The position numbers were made by a program, and so were the translations under genes. The notes below the pieces were generated by a model. That model was not told where the DNA came from, made no database searches, and worked only from the letters and a program-made list of their open reading frames with translations. From NCBI GenBank assembly GCA_903868655.1, contig CAIPWG010000222.1:1-7659 (forward strand): DNA of 7,659 bases. Direction: 5' to 3'. Source of the stretch: an uncultured Sphingomonadales bacterium (lineage in GTDB: Bacteria > Pseudomonadota > Alphaproteobacteria > Sphingomonadales > Sphingomonadaceae). Shown piece after piece: positions 1 to 6,950 of the stretch. Every line of letters begins with the position of its first letter. The first letter of the stretch is position 1.

Positions 1-863
1 AAAATGATCGGCTGCGGCGCCATATCCATCACCCATTCGGGTTTCAGCGCTTTGGCGGCAGACAGGCCGAGGAAGATATCGGCGCCTTTCAACGCTTCTT
101 CGAGCGAACGCGCGTCGGTCTTGACCGCGTGCGCGCTTTTCCACTGATCCATGCCGGCTTCGCGGCCTTGGTAAATCACGCCCGAACGGTCGCATATGAT
201 CACATTGTTGTGCCGCACACCCATTGCCTTGATCAGCGCGGTGCAGGCAATTGCCGCAGCCCCTGCGCCATTGACCACGACTTTGACGTCTTCAAGCTTG
301 CGCCCGGTCAGGAAACAGGCGTTGAGCAGGCCGGCTGCCGAAATGATCGCGGTGCCGTGCTGATCATCGTGCATCACCGGAATTTTCATCCGTTCGCGCA
401 AGGCCTGTTCGATGATGAAGCATTCGGGCGCCTTGATATCTTCAAGATTGATCCCGCCAAAACTGGGTTCGAGCAGCGCCACCGCTTCGATGAACTTGTC
501 TGCGTCTTCGGTGTCGACTTCGATGTCGATTGAATCGACATCGGCAAAGCGTTTGAACAGCACCGCCTTGCCTTCCATCACCGGCTTGGACGCCAGCGCG
601 CCCAGATTGCCCATGCCGAGGATGGCGGTGCCGTTCGAAATGACCGCAACCAGATTGCCCTTGGCGGTATAATCATATGCGCACGCCGGATCGTCGGCGA
701 TGGCCTGCACCGGCACGGCGACACCGGGGGAATAAGCCAGCGACAAGTCGCGCTGGGTGGCGACCGGTTTGGACGCGATGATTTCGATTTTGCCGGGGCG
801 AATGGTGTTGTGGTAAAACAGCGCCTCACGTGCGGTGAAACGGACATTGCTTTCCTCTGACAT
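1..863 (-). CDS. maeB: NADP-dependent malic enzyme, N-terminal 287 codons (cut by window edge)
   Basis: Cytoplasmic oxidative decarboxylation of malate to pyruvate, producing NADPH and CO2. Reading leftward from ATG at 863, the frame stays open to the left edge and matches E. coli MaeB closely from my memory of that protein. Visible parts are: residues 40-49 LSLAYSPGVA with the probable catalytic Tyr44; KPVMEGK (93-99) with probable catalytic Lys99; FGGINLEDIKAPECF (135-149) with metal ligands Glu141/Asp142; HDDQHGTA (165-172) with Asp167; and the Rossmann NAD(P)-binding loop NGAGAAA (198-204). MaeB-type enzymes normally carry a C-terminal phosphotransacetylase-like regulatory domain, which would lie beyond the window. 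The start is supported by AGGA about 8 nt upstream and by alignment with the family N-terminus; ATG at 870 is out of frame. It lies downstream of the membrane-protein gene on the same strand, with an 87-nt gap carrying a hairpin and a palindrome. Confidence 0.95.
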   Translation of the reverse strand, partial: MSEESNVRFTAREALFYHNTIRPGKIEIIASKPVATQRDLSLAYSPGVAVPVQAIADDPACAYDYTAKGNLVAVISNGTAILGMGNLGALASKPVMEGKAVLFKRFADVDSIDIEVDTEDADKFIEAVALLEPSFGGINLEDIKAPECFIIEQALRERMKIPVMHDDQHGTAIISAAGLLNACFLTGRKLEDVKVVVNGAGAAAIACTALIKAMGVRHNNVIICDRSGVIYQGREAGMDQWKSAHAVKTDARSLEEALKGADIFLGLSAAKALKPEWVMDMAPQPII

Positions 864-908
864 CGCTCATCCTCGGTCTAATCGGGTCGCGCAGGCTGTG
901 TCTCGCCT

Positions 909-923
909 TTGGCGTTACGTCAA
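909..923. promoter_or_regulatory. 15-bp near-perfect palindrome upstream of maeB (operator candidate)
   Basis: The sequence TTGGCGTTACGTCAA is an inverted repeat with 7-nt arms around one central base and a single arm mismatch (TTGGCGT against TTGACGT). It lies 46-60 nt before the maeB start. Its minus-strand reading begins TTGACG, a 5/6 match to a -35 box, but no good -10 sits 16-18 nt further on. A transcription factor site controlling maeB is the simplest reading. The factor is not identifiable from the sequence alone. Confidence 0.35.
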
Positions 924-949
924 GGCCAGCGCCTTTTGCGCATTTGGCC
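924..949 (-). terminator. Bulged hairpin just after the membrane-protein stop (weak terminator or attenuator candidate)
   Basis: Written on the plus strand, GGCCA-GCGC (924-932) pairs with GCGC-TGGCC (938-941 and 945-949) around the loop CTTTT, with a 3-nt bulge at 942-944. This gives nine G+C-rich base pairs starting two nucleotides beyond the stop codon of the leftward membrane-protein gene. There is no T-run after it on the minus strand (it continues TTGACG), so it is not a standard intrinsic terminator. It could slow polymerase, protect the 3' end of the transcript, or do nothing. Confidence 0.35.
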
Positions 950-950
950 C

Positions 951-2588
951 TTACAAGCCCCGTGGTTGCCAGTTGGGTATGGCCAGCGGGCGCACAGCAA
1001 ACAACATGCTGCGGCCATCCTGCCAGACCAGTTGCAGCCTGGGATCAGGGCGCTTGGGCAATCCGGTGTCGATCAGCCAGACATAGTCGACGCGTTCGAT
1101 CGGGGCCGATTTCAACGCGGTATCGACGCTGCGCAACCGGCCCCCGGCACAGCCCGGCGACCACACGAATTCGGATGGATCGGCCGAGAAATTGCGGCCG
1201 GGACGGAACCGCGGCACGACCATGTGCAACCCCGGCACCGCCCAATTGTCGTTGACCCAGGCCTGACGATAAATGCTGGCCAGGCTGGCCAGGTGATCGC
1301 GGCGGGTATTGCGCCACGATTCATCCAGGCACGAATGTTCGACAAAGGCCAACACCCGGCTGCCAGGTTCGACATGTTGCAACGCGACCAGTTGCTTGCG
1401 GAAATCGTCGGCATAGTCGGCAAAGCTGGCCGCGGTGATGACCAACCGCAAGGCGAGCAGCACCATGCCGCCATAGGCGACAGTTTTGGCCACGACCGGG
1501 CGCGCGCGGCTCCAGTCCGCCAGTCCGAGCAACAGCATGCAGGCGACCGGCAGCAGCCGCACATCGACAAAATTGCTGCCATTGATGTCACTGGGGATCG
1601 CGACAAATTCGGCGAGCACCAGTGCGCCCGGCAAAAACTGCGACCATTTCCAGCGCCCGCCGATGATCCAGCCAAACAGGATCAGGGCATAACTGGCACA
1701 TGTCGTGGCCGCGTCGAGGATCATCGATTGATCGCGCAAAGTCAGGATCAGGAACCAGGATTTTTCATCCCAGCGCCAGCGGTTGAAACTGCGCGCGGGT
1801 GGCGGCGACAGGACTTTCCAAAGCAGGATCGTGATAACGGCGGCCAGCAGGGGCCACAACAGGACGACCAATCGGCGCATGACTGCGCGCCAGTCGTGCG
1901 TGCGGACCACTTGCCGAAATTGTGCAGGGCGCCACCAGCCGGTGGGCAAGGCATCCATTTCGCGCCCGACGGCGTTGGCGCCGATCAGCAGGCCCAGCAA
2001 TAGCCCGCCGATGGCATGGCACAGCAGAGCCACCGGCTGGATCACGATCAGCAGCGCCGCGCGTCGGCGGGGTTGATCCTCCAGCATGACTGCGATGGCA
2101 AAGGTCGTGAGCGACAGCCCGGTGGCGAGAATGAAATTGAGAAAGCCGGTCAACAAGGGAAAGCTGAACACGTACATCAGCGCCCAGGGTGCGCCATAGC
2201 CGCCGCGCGCATTGAGCACGCGAATCGTCGCAAGGCAGCCCCCGGCGTAGAGCCCGGTGGCCAGCACGGTGGACCACCAGCCTGCCGCCAGCACACCAAA
2301 CTGCGCGCCGATGAGTTTCATCAGCACACCATCGCCGATGTTGAGTGTGAACACCCATTTCCACGAAAAATACTTTTCCAGCGGGCTGTTGGGGCCGGCC
2401 GCTTCGATCGCGGCGGCACCCATGTGGCCGGGAATGTCGATCAACGGCGGCACTTCGACCAGCACGAACGGCAGGCATATCAACAGCACGGCCAAAGCAA
2501 TGCCCGGGCTGGACAGCCACGGCAGTTCCGCGGCGGTCGGTTTGAACGGCCAGAATGTCATCGGCCGAAATTTCAGGCGCGTGTGCAT
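951..2588 (-). CDS. Polytopic membrane protein, GT-C glycosyltransferase-like, function unknown
   Basis: 545 residues with about 9-11 hydrophobic helices. Approximate spans are 29-47, 90-123 (probably two), 134-170 (probably two), 177-205, 239-257, 288-310, 317-331, 343-357 and 367-388. A soluble tail of about 155 residues follows (390-545). Helix 1 is followed at once by PPLIDIPGHM (47-56). An acidic residue in the first extracytoplasmic loop (Asp51 here, with His55) is typical of GT-C enzymes, which move sugars from polyprenyl-phosphate donors. Other features that recall uncharacterised GT-C-like proteins are GFLNFIL (148-154), VRLLPVA in a late helix, and a tail containing DYVWLID. I cannot name a substrate. 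ATG at 2588 is the only standard start near the N-terminus apart from ATG at 2561 (residue 10); neither has a good ribosome-binding site. It is encoded divergently from mutS and upstream of maeB. A 364-residue antisense frame over it looks like a high-GC shadow. Confidence 0.8.
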   Translation of the reverse strand: MHTRLKFRPMTFWPFKPTAAELPWLSSPGIALAVLLICLPFVLVEVPPLIDIPGHMGAAAIEAAGPNSPLEKYFSWKWVFTLNIGDGVLMKLIGAQFGVLAAGWWSTVLATGLYAGGCLATIRVLNARGGYGAPWALMYVFSFPLLTGFLNFILATGLSLTTFAIAVMLEDQPRRRAALLIVIQPVALLCHAIGGLLLGLLIGANAVGREMDALPTGWWRPAQFRQVVRTHDWRAVMRRLVVLLWPLLAAVITILLWKVLSPPPARSFNRWRWDEKSWFLILTLRDQSMILDAATTCASYALILFGWIIGGRWKWSQFLPGALVLAEFVAIPSDINGSNFVDVRLLPVACMLLLGLADWSRARPVVAKTVAYGGMVLLALRLVITAASFADYADDFRKQLVALQHVEPGSRVLAFVEHSCLDESWRNTRRDHLASLASIYRQAWVNDNWAVPGLHMVVPRFRPGRNFSADPSEFVWSPGCAGGRLRSVDTALKSAPIERVDYVWLIDTGLPKRPDPRLQLVWQDGRSMLFAVRPLAIPNWQPRGL

Positions 2589-2713
2589 CAGTTCGGTTGC
2601 CCGGTGCAGTTCCGTCGGTCGCGCCTTGTAAATGCCAAGCGTCGGTGCGGAATTGTCGATATCCTCGATGAGCCGGTTTGAGATGTGCGGGAATCTCGTC
2701 TAGCCCCGACACG
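2589..2713. promoter_or_regulatory. Divergent spacer between the membrane-protein gene and mutS
   Basis: This 125-bp gap must hold the promoters of both divergent genes, unless their starts lie further out. I find no convincing -35/-10 pair, strong inverted repeat or ribosome-binding site. The weak candidates TTGTAA (2626-2631) and TTGTCG (2653-2658) lack good -10 partners. One GAATC (2691-2695) matches the GANTC site of the alphaproteobacterial methylase CcrM, but a single copy is expected by chance. The leftward frame of the membrane protein stays open back to a TAG at 2702-2700 without an ATG, GTG or TTG. Confidence 0.4.
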
Positions 2714-5326
2714 GTGAGCACCCATGCCCCAACTCCGATGATGGCGCAATATCTGGCGCTCAAGGCGCAGGCCGAAGGGTCGCTGCTGTTTTACCGCATG
2801 GGCGATTTTTTCGAGCTGTTTTTCGACGATGCGCGCGCCGCCAGCCAGATTCTCGATATCGCGTTGACCAGTCGGGGCGAACATGACGGGCAGGCCGTGC
2901 CGATGTGCGGGGTGCCGGTGCATGCGGCCGAGGGCTATCTGGCGCGATTGATCCGCGCCGGTTGCCGCGTGGCGATTGCCGAACAAGTTGAAACCCCGGA
3001 GCAGGCGAAAAAGCGTGGCGGGGCCAAGGCACTGGTGGCACGCGATATCGTGCGGTTCGTCACCGCAGGTACCCTGACCGAAGAGGCGCTGCTCGAACCG
3101 CGCCGCGCCAATATCCTGGCGGCTTTGTGCCTGACCGGTGGGCGGGTTGGGCTGGCGGCCTGTGACATTTCCACCGGGCGGATGGACCTTGAAGATTGCG
3201 CACCCGATGCCTTGGGCGCAGCGCTTGCCCGGATCGGGGCGAGTGAACTGATCGTTTCCGAAACGGCCGCCGCGCAAGGCCTGGCTTTGCCCGAACACGC
3301 AGCCCCTCGGGCTTTGCGTGCGTTTGATGCTGCACGCGGCGAAACCGTGTTGCGCGAATTGCACGGGGTCGCCACGCTCGATGCGTTTGGCGCATTTTCA
3401 AAGCCGATGCTGGCCGCCGCTGCCGGGCTGATCGACTACCTCGAACATGTAGGCCGCGGTCGCCTGCCCCTGCTGCTGCCGCCCAGCGCGCGCATCGGCG
3501 ATCAAACCATGACGATGGACGAGGCAACGCGCGCCAGTCTGGAAATTACCGTGGCGCAAGGTGGCGGGCGTCGCGGAAGTCTGATCGAGGCGGTGGACCG
3601 CTGTGTGACCGGTGCGGGCGCGCGCCTGTTGTCCGATGATTTGTCCGCGCCGCTGACCGACATCTTTGCCATTCGCGCGCGGCTCGAACTGGTCAGCTGG
3701 TTCCATGATGACCCGCTGCTGCGCGGCGATGTGCGTGCGGCATTGCGCGCTGCGCCCGACATCGGCCGCGCAATCGGCCGGGTGGTGGCCGGGCGGGGAT
3801 CGCCGCGCGATCTGGGGCAATTGCGCGATGGCTTGCGCGAAGCTTCGCAACTGGCGGCGGTGCTCGGCGCGGCGGGGGTTTTGCCGGGTCTTGCCGCGCA
3901 TCTTTTGCCCGATCTGGGTGGGCATGGCGCGTTGGTCGACCTGTTTGCGCAAGCCTTGGTACCAGCACCGCCGACTGAACGAAGCCAGGGCGGGTTTATC
4001 GCCGAGGGGTATGATGCGGCGCTGGATGAATTGCGCCGCATGGCGGGCAATTCGCGGCGGGCGATTGCCGCGTTGGAAACCAAGTATCGCGATGAGACCG
4101 GGGTGGCGGCGCTCAAGATCCGTCACAACGGCGTGCTGGGTTATTTCATCGAAGTGCCTGCGCGCCATGCCGATCGGTTGATGGCGCCGGACTCGGGGTT
4201 TATCCACCGCCAGACGATGGCGGGGGCGGTGCGTTTCAACGCGTTGGCGCTGCACGAAGAAGCAGGCCGCATCGCCGAATCGGGTGGCCGTGCGCTGGCC
4301 GCTGAAGAGGCGCATTTCGAGGATCTGACCGCACGCGTGGTTGCCGCGCGTGAGGCGATTGCCCGTACCGCTGCGGCACTTGCGCGGTTCGATGTGGCGG
4401 CGGGGCTGGCCGAGCGTGCGGCTGAAGGCGGCTGGGGCCTGCCGCACGTGGTGGACGAACCGGTTCTGGAAATTGCCGGGGGGCGTCATCCCGTGGTGGA
4501 GGCGGCGCTGGCGGCGCGGGGTGAGCGGTTTGTCGCCAACGATTGCCGCCTGGCGCCCGATGACCGGCTGTGGCTGGTTGGCGGACCCAATATGGGCGGA
4601 AAATCAACGTTCTTGCGACAAAATGCGTTGATCGTATTGCTCGCGCAGGCGGGCAGTTTCGTGCCTGCCGATGCGGCAATCATCGGCATTGTCGATCGCC
4701 TGTTCAGCCGGGTCGGGGCCAGCGACAATCTGGCGCGCGGGCGTTCGACCTTCATGGTCGAAATGGTCGAAACCGCCGCCATTCTGGCGCAAGCGGGGGA
4801 GCGCAGCTTTGTCATTCTCGACGAAGTGGGGCGGGGCACTTCGACTTATGACGGGCTGGCGCTGGCCTGGGCGGTGGTCGAGGCGGTGCACGAGGTCAAC
4901 CGCTGCCGCTGCCTGTTTGCCACGCATTATCATGAACTGACCCGGTTGGCCGAAACGTGCGGCGCATTGTCGCTCCACCATGTGCGGGCGCGCGAATGGA
5001 AAGGCGATCTGGTGCTGTTGCACGAACTTGCACAGGGCCCTGCGGACAAGAGTTATGGCCTCGCCGTGGCGCGGTTGGCCGGAGTATCACCGGCGGTGAT
5101 CCGTCGCGCCAAATCGGTGCTCGACCGGCTGGAAAAAGGACGCGCAGCGACCGGCGGGCTGGCAGCCGGACTCGATGACTTGCCGCTGTTTGCAGCCGCG
5201 ATCGAAGCCGCCGAAGAGAAAGTCGATCTCTTGCGTGAAAAGCTCAATACATTGGATATCGATGCATTGACCCCGCGCGCTGCGCTTGATGTGCTTTACC
5301 AACTCAAACAAGATGCTAACAGTTAG
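2714..5326 (+). CDS. mutS: DNA mismatch repair protein MutS
   Basis: Mismatch sensor of methyl-directed repair: a dimer that clamps DNA, binds mispairs and hands over to MutL using ATP. Numbered from GTG 2714 (870 residues, normal for the family), it has TPMMAQYL at the N-terminus. The mismatch-probing F-x-E lies in MGDFFELF (Phe32, Glu34). Connector, core and clamp domains follow. The ATPase then shows Walker A GPNMGGKST (624-632, Lys630), the signature SDNLARGRSTFMVEM (670-684), and Walker B ILDEVGRGTST with Asp703/Glu704. DLPLF (822-826) resembles a beta-clamp-binding pentapeptide, and the last about 25 residues (DIDALTPRAALDVLYQLK) match the C-terminal oligomerisation tail. The start is uncertain: TTG 2678, GTG 2714, and ATG 2738 or 2741 are all in frame and none has a clear ribosome-binding site. 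GTG 2714 gives the usual short leader before TPMM. All key residues are intact. No terminator hairpin follows the stop. Confidence 0.97.
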   Translation: MSTHAPTPMMAQYLALKAQAEGSLLFYRMGDFFELFFDDARAASQILDIALTSRGEHDGQAVPMCGVPVHAAEGYLARLIRAGCRVAIAEQVETPEQAKKRGGAKALVARDIVRFVTAGTLTEEALLEPRRANILAALCLTGGRVGLAACDISTGRMDLEDCAPDALGAALARIGASELIVSETAAAQGLALPEHAAPRALRAFDAARGETVLRELHGVATLDAFGAFSKPMLAAAAGLIDYLEHVGRGRLPLLLPPSARIGDQTMTMDEATRASLEITVAQGGGRRGSLIEAVDRCVTGAGARLLSDDLSAPLTDIFAIRARLELVSWFHDDPLLRGDVRAALRAAPDIGRAIGRVVAGRGSPRDLGQLRDGLREASQLAAVLGAAGVLPGLAAHLLPDLGGHGALVDLFAQALVPAPPTERSQGGFIAEGYDAALDELRRMAGNSRRAIAALETKYRDETGVAALKIRHNGVLGYFIEVPARHADRLMAPDSGFIHRQTMAGAVRFNALALHEEAGRIAESGGRALAAEEAHFEDLTARVVAAREAIARTAAALARFDVAAGLAERAAEGGWGLPHVVDEPVLEIAGGRHPVVEAALAARGERFVANDCRLAPDDRLWLVGGPNMGGKSTFLRQNALIVLLAQAGSFVPADAAIIGIVDRLFSRVGASDNLARGRSTFMVEMVETAAILAQAGERSFVILDEVGRGTSTYDGLALAWAVVEAVHEVNRCRCLFATHYHELTRLAETCGALSLHHVRAREWKGDLVLLHELAQGPADKSYGLAVARLAGVSPAVIRRAKSVLDRLEKGRAATGGLAAGLDDLPLFAAAIEAAEEKVDLLREKLNTLDIDALTPRAALDVLYQLKQDANS

Positions 5327-5414
5327 GACGCGTAAGGCACGAATAAATGTATATATTTTGTAAAGTGCGCACATATTCTTTGTAAATGGCATGATGGTCG
5401 GCGGGGGCTGAGTT
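5327..5414 (+). promoter_or_regulatory. AT-rich spacer with tandem TTTGTAAA repeats, probable promoter of the esterase-nucleosidase unit
   Basis: This is the only clearly AT-rich stretch in the window. TTTGTAAA occurs at 5357-5364 and again at 5379-5386, exactly 22 bp apart (about two helical turns), separated by sequence containing the 8-bp palindrome GTGCGCAC (5365-5372). The two copies supply a plausible promoter: TTGTAA (5358-5363, 4/6 to TTGACA), a 17-bp spacer, and TGTAAA (5381-5386, 4/6 to TATAAT). That would start transcription near 5393 and leave a leader of about 20 nt. A second 14-bp near-palindrome, AAATGTATATATTT (5345-5358, one arm mismatch), overlaps the upstream side. The box assignments are inference; the repeats are directly visible. 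Confidence 0.5.
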
Positions 5415-6950
5415 ATGAACGGGCGGAGCATTAACGCATGGTGGCGCCGCGCCGTGATGGCATTCGCCCTGGCCCTGCCGGCTGTGGCGTGGAGCGAACC
5501 TGCACCGGTAATTGCCGTCGGAAAGGCGCAAGTTCATGGCCTGTCGCTGTCTGGTGGCGTCTCGGCCTATCTGGGTATCGCCTATGCAGTGCCACCCGTG
5601 GGAGCATTGCGCTGGCACGTATCGACGCTGGCGCATCTGTCGGGCAGCGTCGATGCCACGCGCTACGGTGCGGCATGTCCGCAAACGGATGCGACGGTGG
5701 GATGGTATCGGCGCATGGCTGTGGCGATGGGCAGCGATGCCGATGTCGTGCCAGCAGGCCCGGCGACCAGCGAAAATTGCCTGTTTCTCAATATCTGGAC
5801 CCCGGCGAAGCGGGCGGCGCAGCGCAAACTGCCGGTGATGGTGTGGATACATGGCGGATCGAACACCAGCGGCTATAGCCAGGAGGCGGATTATCGCGGC
5901 GCGCGGCTGGCAGCGCGCGGTGTGGTGGTCGTTTCGCTGAACTATCGGCTGGGCGCGTTGGGCTTTTTTGCGCATCCTGCGGTGCCCGATGTCAGCGCGG
6001 GGCGGCAGGGGCTGTCGGATCAGATTACCGCGCTGCGCTGGGTTCGCGACAATATCGCGGCCTTTGGCGGCGATCGTGCGCGGGTGACGGTATTTGGCGA
6101 ATCCGCAGGTGGCACCGACATTGCGGCATTGATGCACATCCCAGTGGCGCAAGGGCTGTTTGCGCGCGCCATCATCGAAAGTGGTTATCTGGCGTCAGCC
6201 GGTTTTGCCACTGCGGCTGAGGCGAGCCGCGCCACTGCGGCTTTTTTTACCCAGACCGAAACTGCCGCAACGCTGGCGCAGCGTGGCCCGCAGGATTGGG
6301 TGCGGTTGCAAAGCGAACGCCGCAAGGGGCAGTTTCAGGCGCCGCTGGTGCCGCCCAAGCTGGCGTTTCGGGTGCCGCTGCTGATCGGCACTAATGCTGA
6401 CGAATTCCGGCTGTATCTGCCGGCCGATCCGGCGACGCGCAGTGCCAGTGAGGCTTCGACACTGTTGGGCCTGGCCAAAGGTGGTGACATCGCCCGCTTG
6501 TTGCCGCGCCTGTCAGACGATCCGGCCAAACGCGCAGACCTTTTGTTGAGCGCGCCGGTTTTTCATTGCCCGGCGGTGGCCATGGCCAGCGATTTCGGGG
6601 CGTCGGGTTTGGGCACCTGGGTTTACAGGCTCGACCGGGTGCGGCCCGGTCATCACGGTTTTGGTGCGTACCATGGGGCTGAAATACCTTATGTATTCGG
6701 CACCTCTGCATCTTGGCTGGCAGGCGATGCGGTGGACAGCGCCTTGTCGGATACGATGATGCGGTATTGGGTCAACTTTGCCCGTGATGGCGATCCCAAC
6801 GGACCGGGTCTGGCCAAGTGGGCGCGCTGGGTCAGTGACGGCGGCGATGCCGGGCGTGGACCGATGATGCATTTCGGCGCGACCGCACATAGCGCGCCGA
6901 CTGCCGATCTGGCGCTGTGCCCGCTGGTCGCGGCCGGCCATGCACAATAG
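5415..6950 (+). CDS. Secreted type B carboxylesterase (alpha/beta hydrolase)
   Basis: 511 residues of the carboxylesterase type B family (PF00135 type), which hydrolyses carboxylic esters; the substrate is unknown. The N-terminus is a Sec signal peptide: basic MNGRSINAWWRR, hydrophobic core 13-25, and probable cleavage after Ala-Val-Ala (23-25), so the mature enzyme should be periplasmic or exported. It has the family block NCLFLNIWTP (121-130), oxyanion-hole HGGSN (146-150), nucleophile elbow FGESAGG with Ser230, acid Glu330 in IGTNADEF, and base His420 in GAYHGAEIPYVFG, so the catalytic triad is complete. Cys88 and Cys122 fit the conserved N-terminal disulfide. Ser replaces the third Gly of the more common HGGG motif. 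The Ser-to-Glu interval is about 100 residues, somewhat shorter than in B. subtilis p-nitrobenzyl esterase, suggesting a reduced lid region. ATG 5415 is preceded by a weak GGGGG ribosome-binding site. ATG 5457 would leave a shorter signal lacking the arginines. The stop overlaps the nucleosidase start. Confidence 0.92.
   Translation: MNGRSINAWWRRAVMAFALALPAVAWSEPAPVIAVGKAQVHGLSLSGGVSAYLGIAYAVPPVGALRWHVSTLAHLSGSVDATRYGAACPQTDATVGWYRRMAVAMGSDADVVPAGPATSENCLFLNIWTPAKRAAQRKLPVMVWIHGGSNTSGYSQEADYRGARLAARGVVVVSLNYRLGALGFFAHPAVPDVSAGRQGLSDQITALRWVRDNIAAFGGDRARVTVFGESAGGTDIAALMHIPVAQGLFARAIIESGYLASAGFATAAEASRATAAFFTQTETAATLAQRGPQDWVRLQSERRKGQFQAPLVPPKLAFRVPLLIGTNADEFRLYLPADPATRSASEASTLLGLAKGGDIARLLPRLSDDPAKRADLLLSAPVFHCPAVAMASDFGASGLGTWVYRLDRVRPGHHGFGAYHGAEIPYVFGTSASWLAGDAVDSALSDTMMRYWVNFARDGDPNGPGLAKWARWVSDGGDAGRGPMMHFGATAHSAPTADLALCPLVAAGHAQ

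Noticed and set aside
129..533. Plus-strand open frame of 134 codons opposite maeB
   Set aside because: It lies wholly antisense to an unambiguous malic enzyme frame and shows no family features.
909..2003. Long plus-strand open frame of 364 codons antisense to the membrane-protein gene
   Set aside because: It starts in the maeB control gap, is rich in Gln, Arg, Pro and His as high-GC antisense shadows are, and shows no recognisable domain. The opposite frame has coherent membrane helices.
2691..2695. GAATC, a GANTC (CcrM) methylation site in the mutS divergent spacer
   Set aside because: GANTC is expected about once per 256 bp and several other copies occur inside genes, so one copy is not evidence of cell-cycle control.
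3398..4489. Minus-strand open frame of 363 codons opposite mutS
   Set aside because: It is fully antisense to conserved MutS domains. Its composition and lack of motifs mark it as a shadow.
5417..5452. Tat-type signal in the esterase because of paired arginines (WWRRAV)
   Set aside because: There is no S/T-R-R-x-F-L-K pattern. The hydrophobic core and Ala-x-Ala site fit an ordinary Sec signal.
5316..6152. Minus-strand open frame of 278 codons opposite the esterase and its promoter
   Set aside because: It is antisense to the conserved esterase core, is rich in Arg and His, and has no domain.
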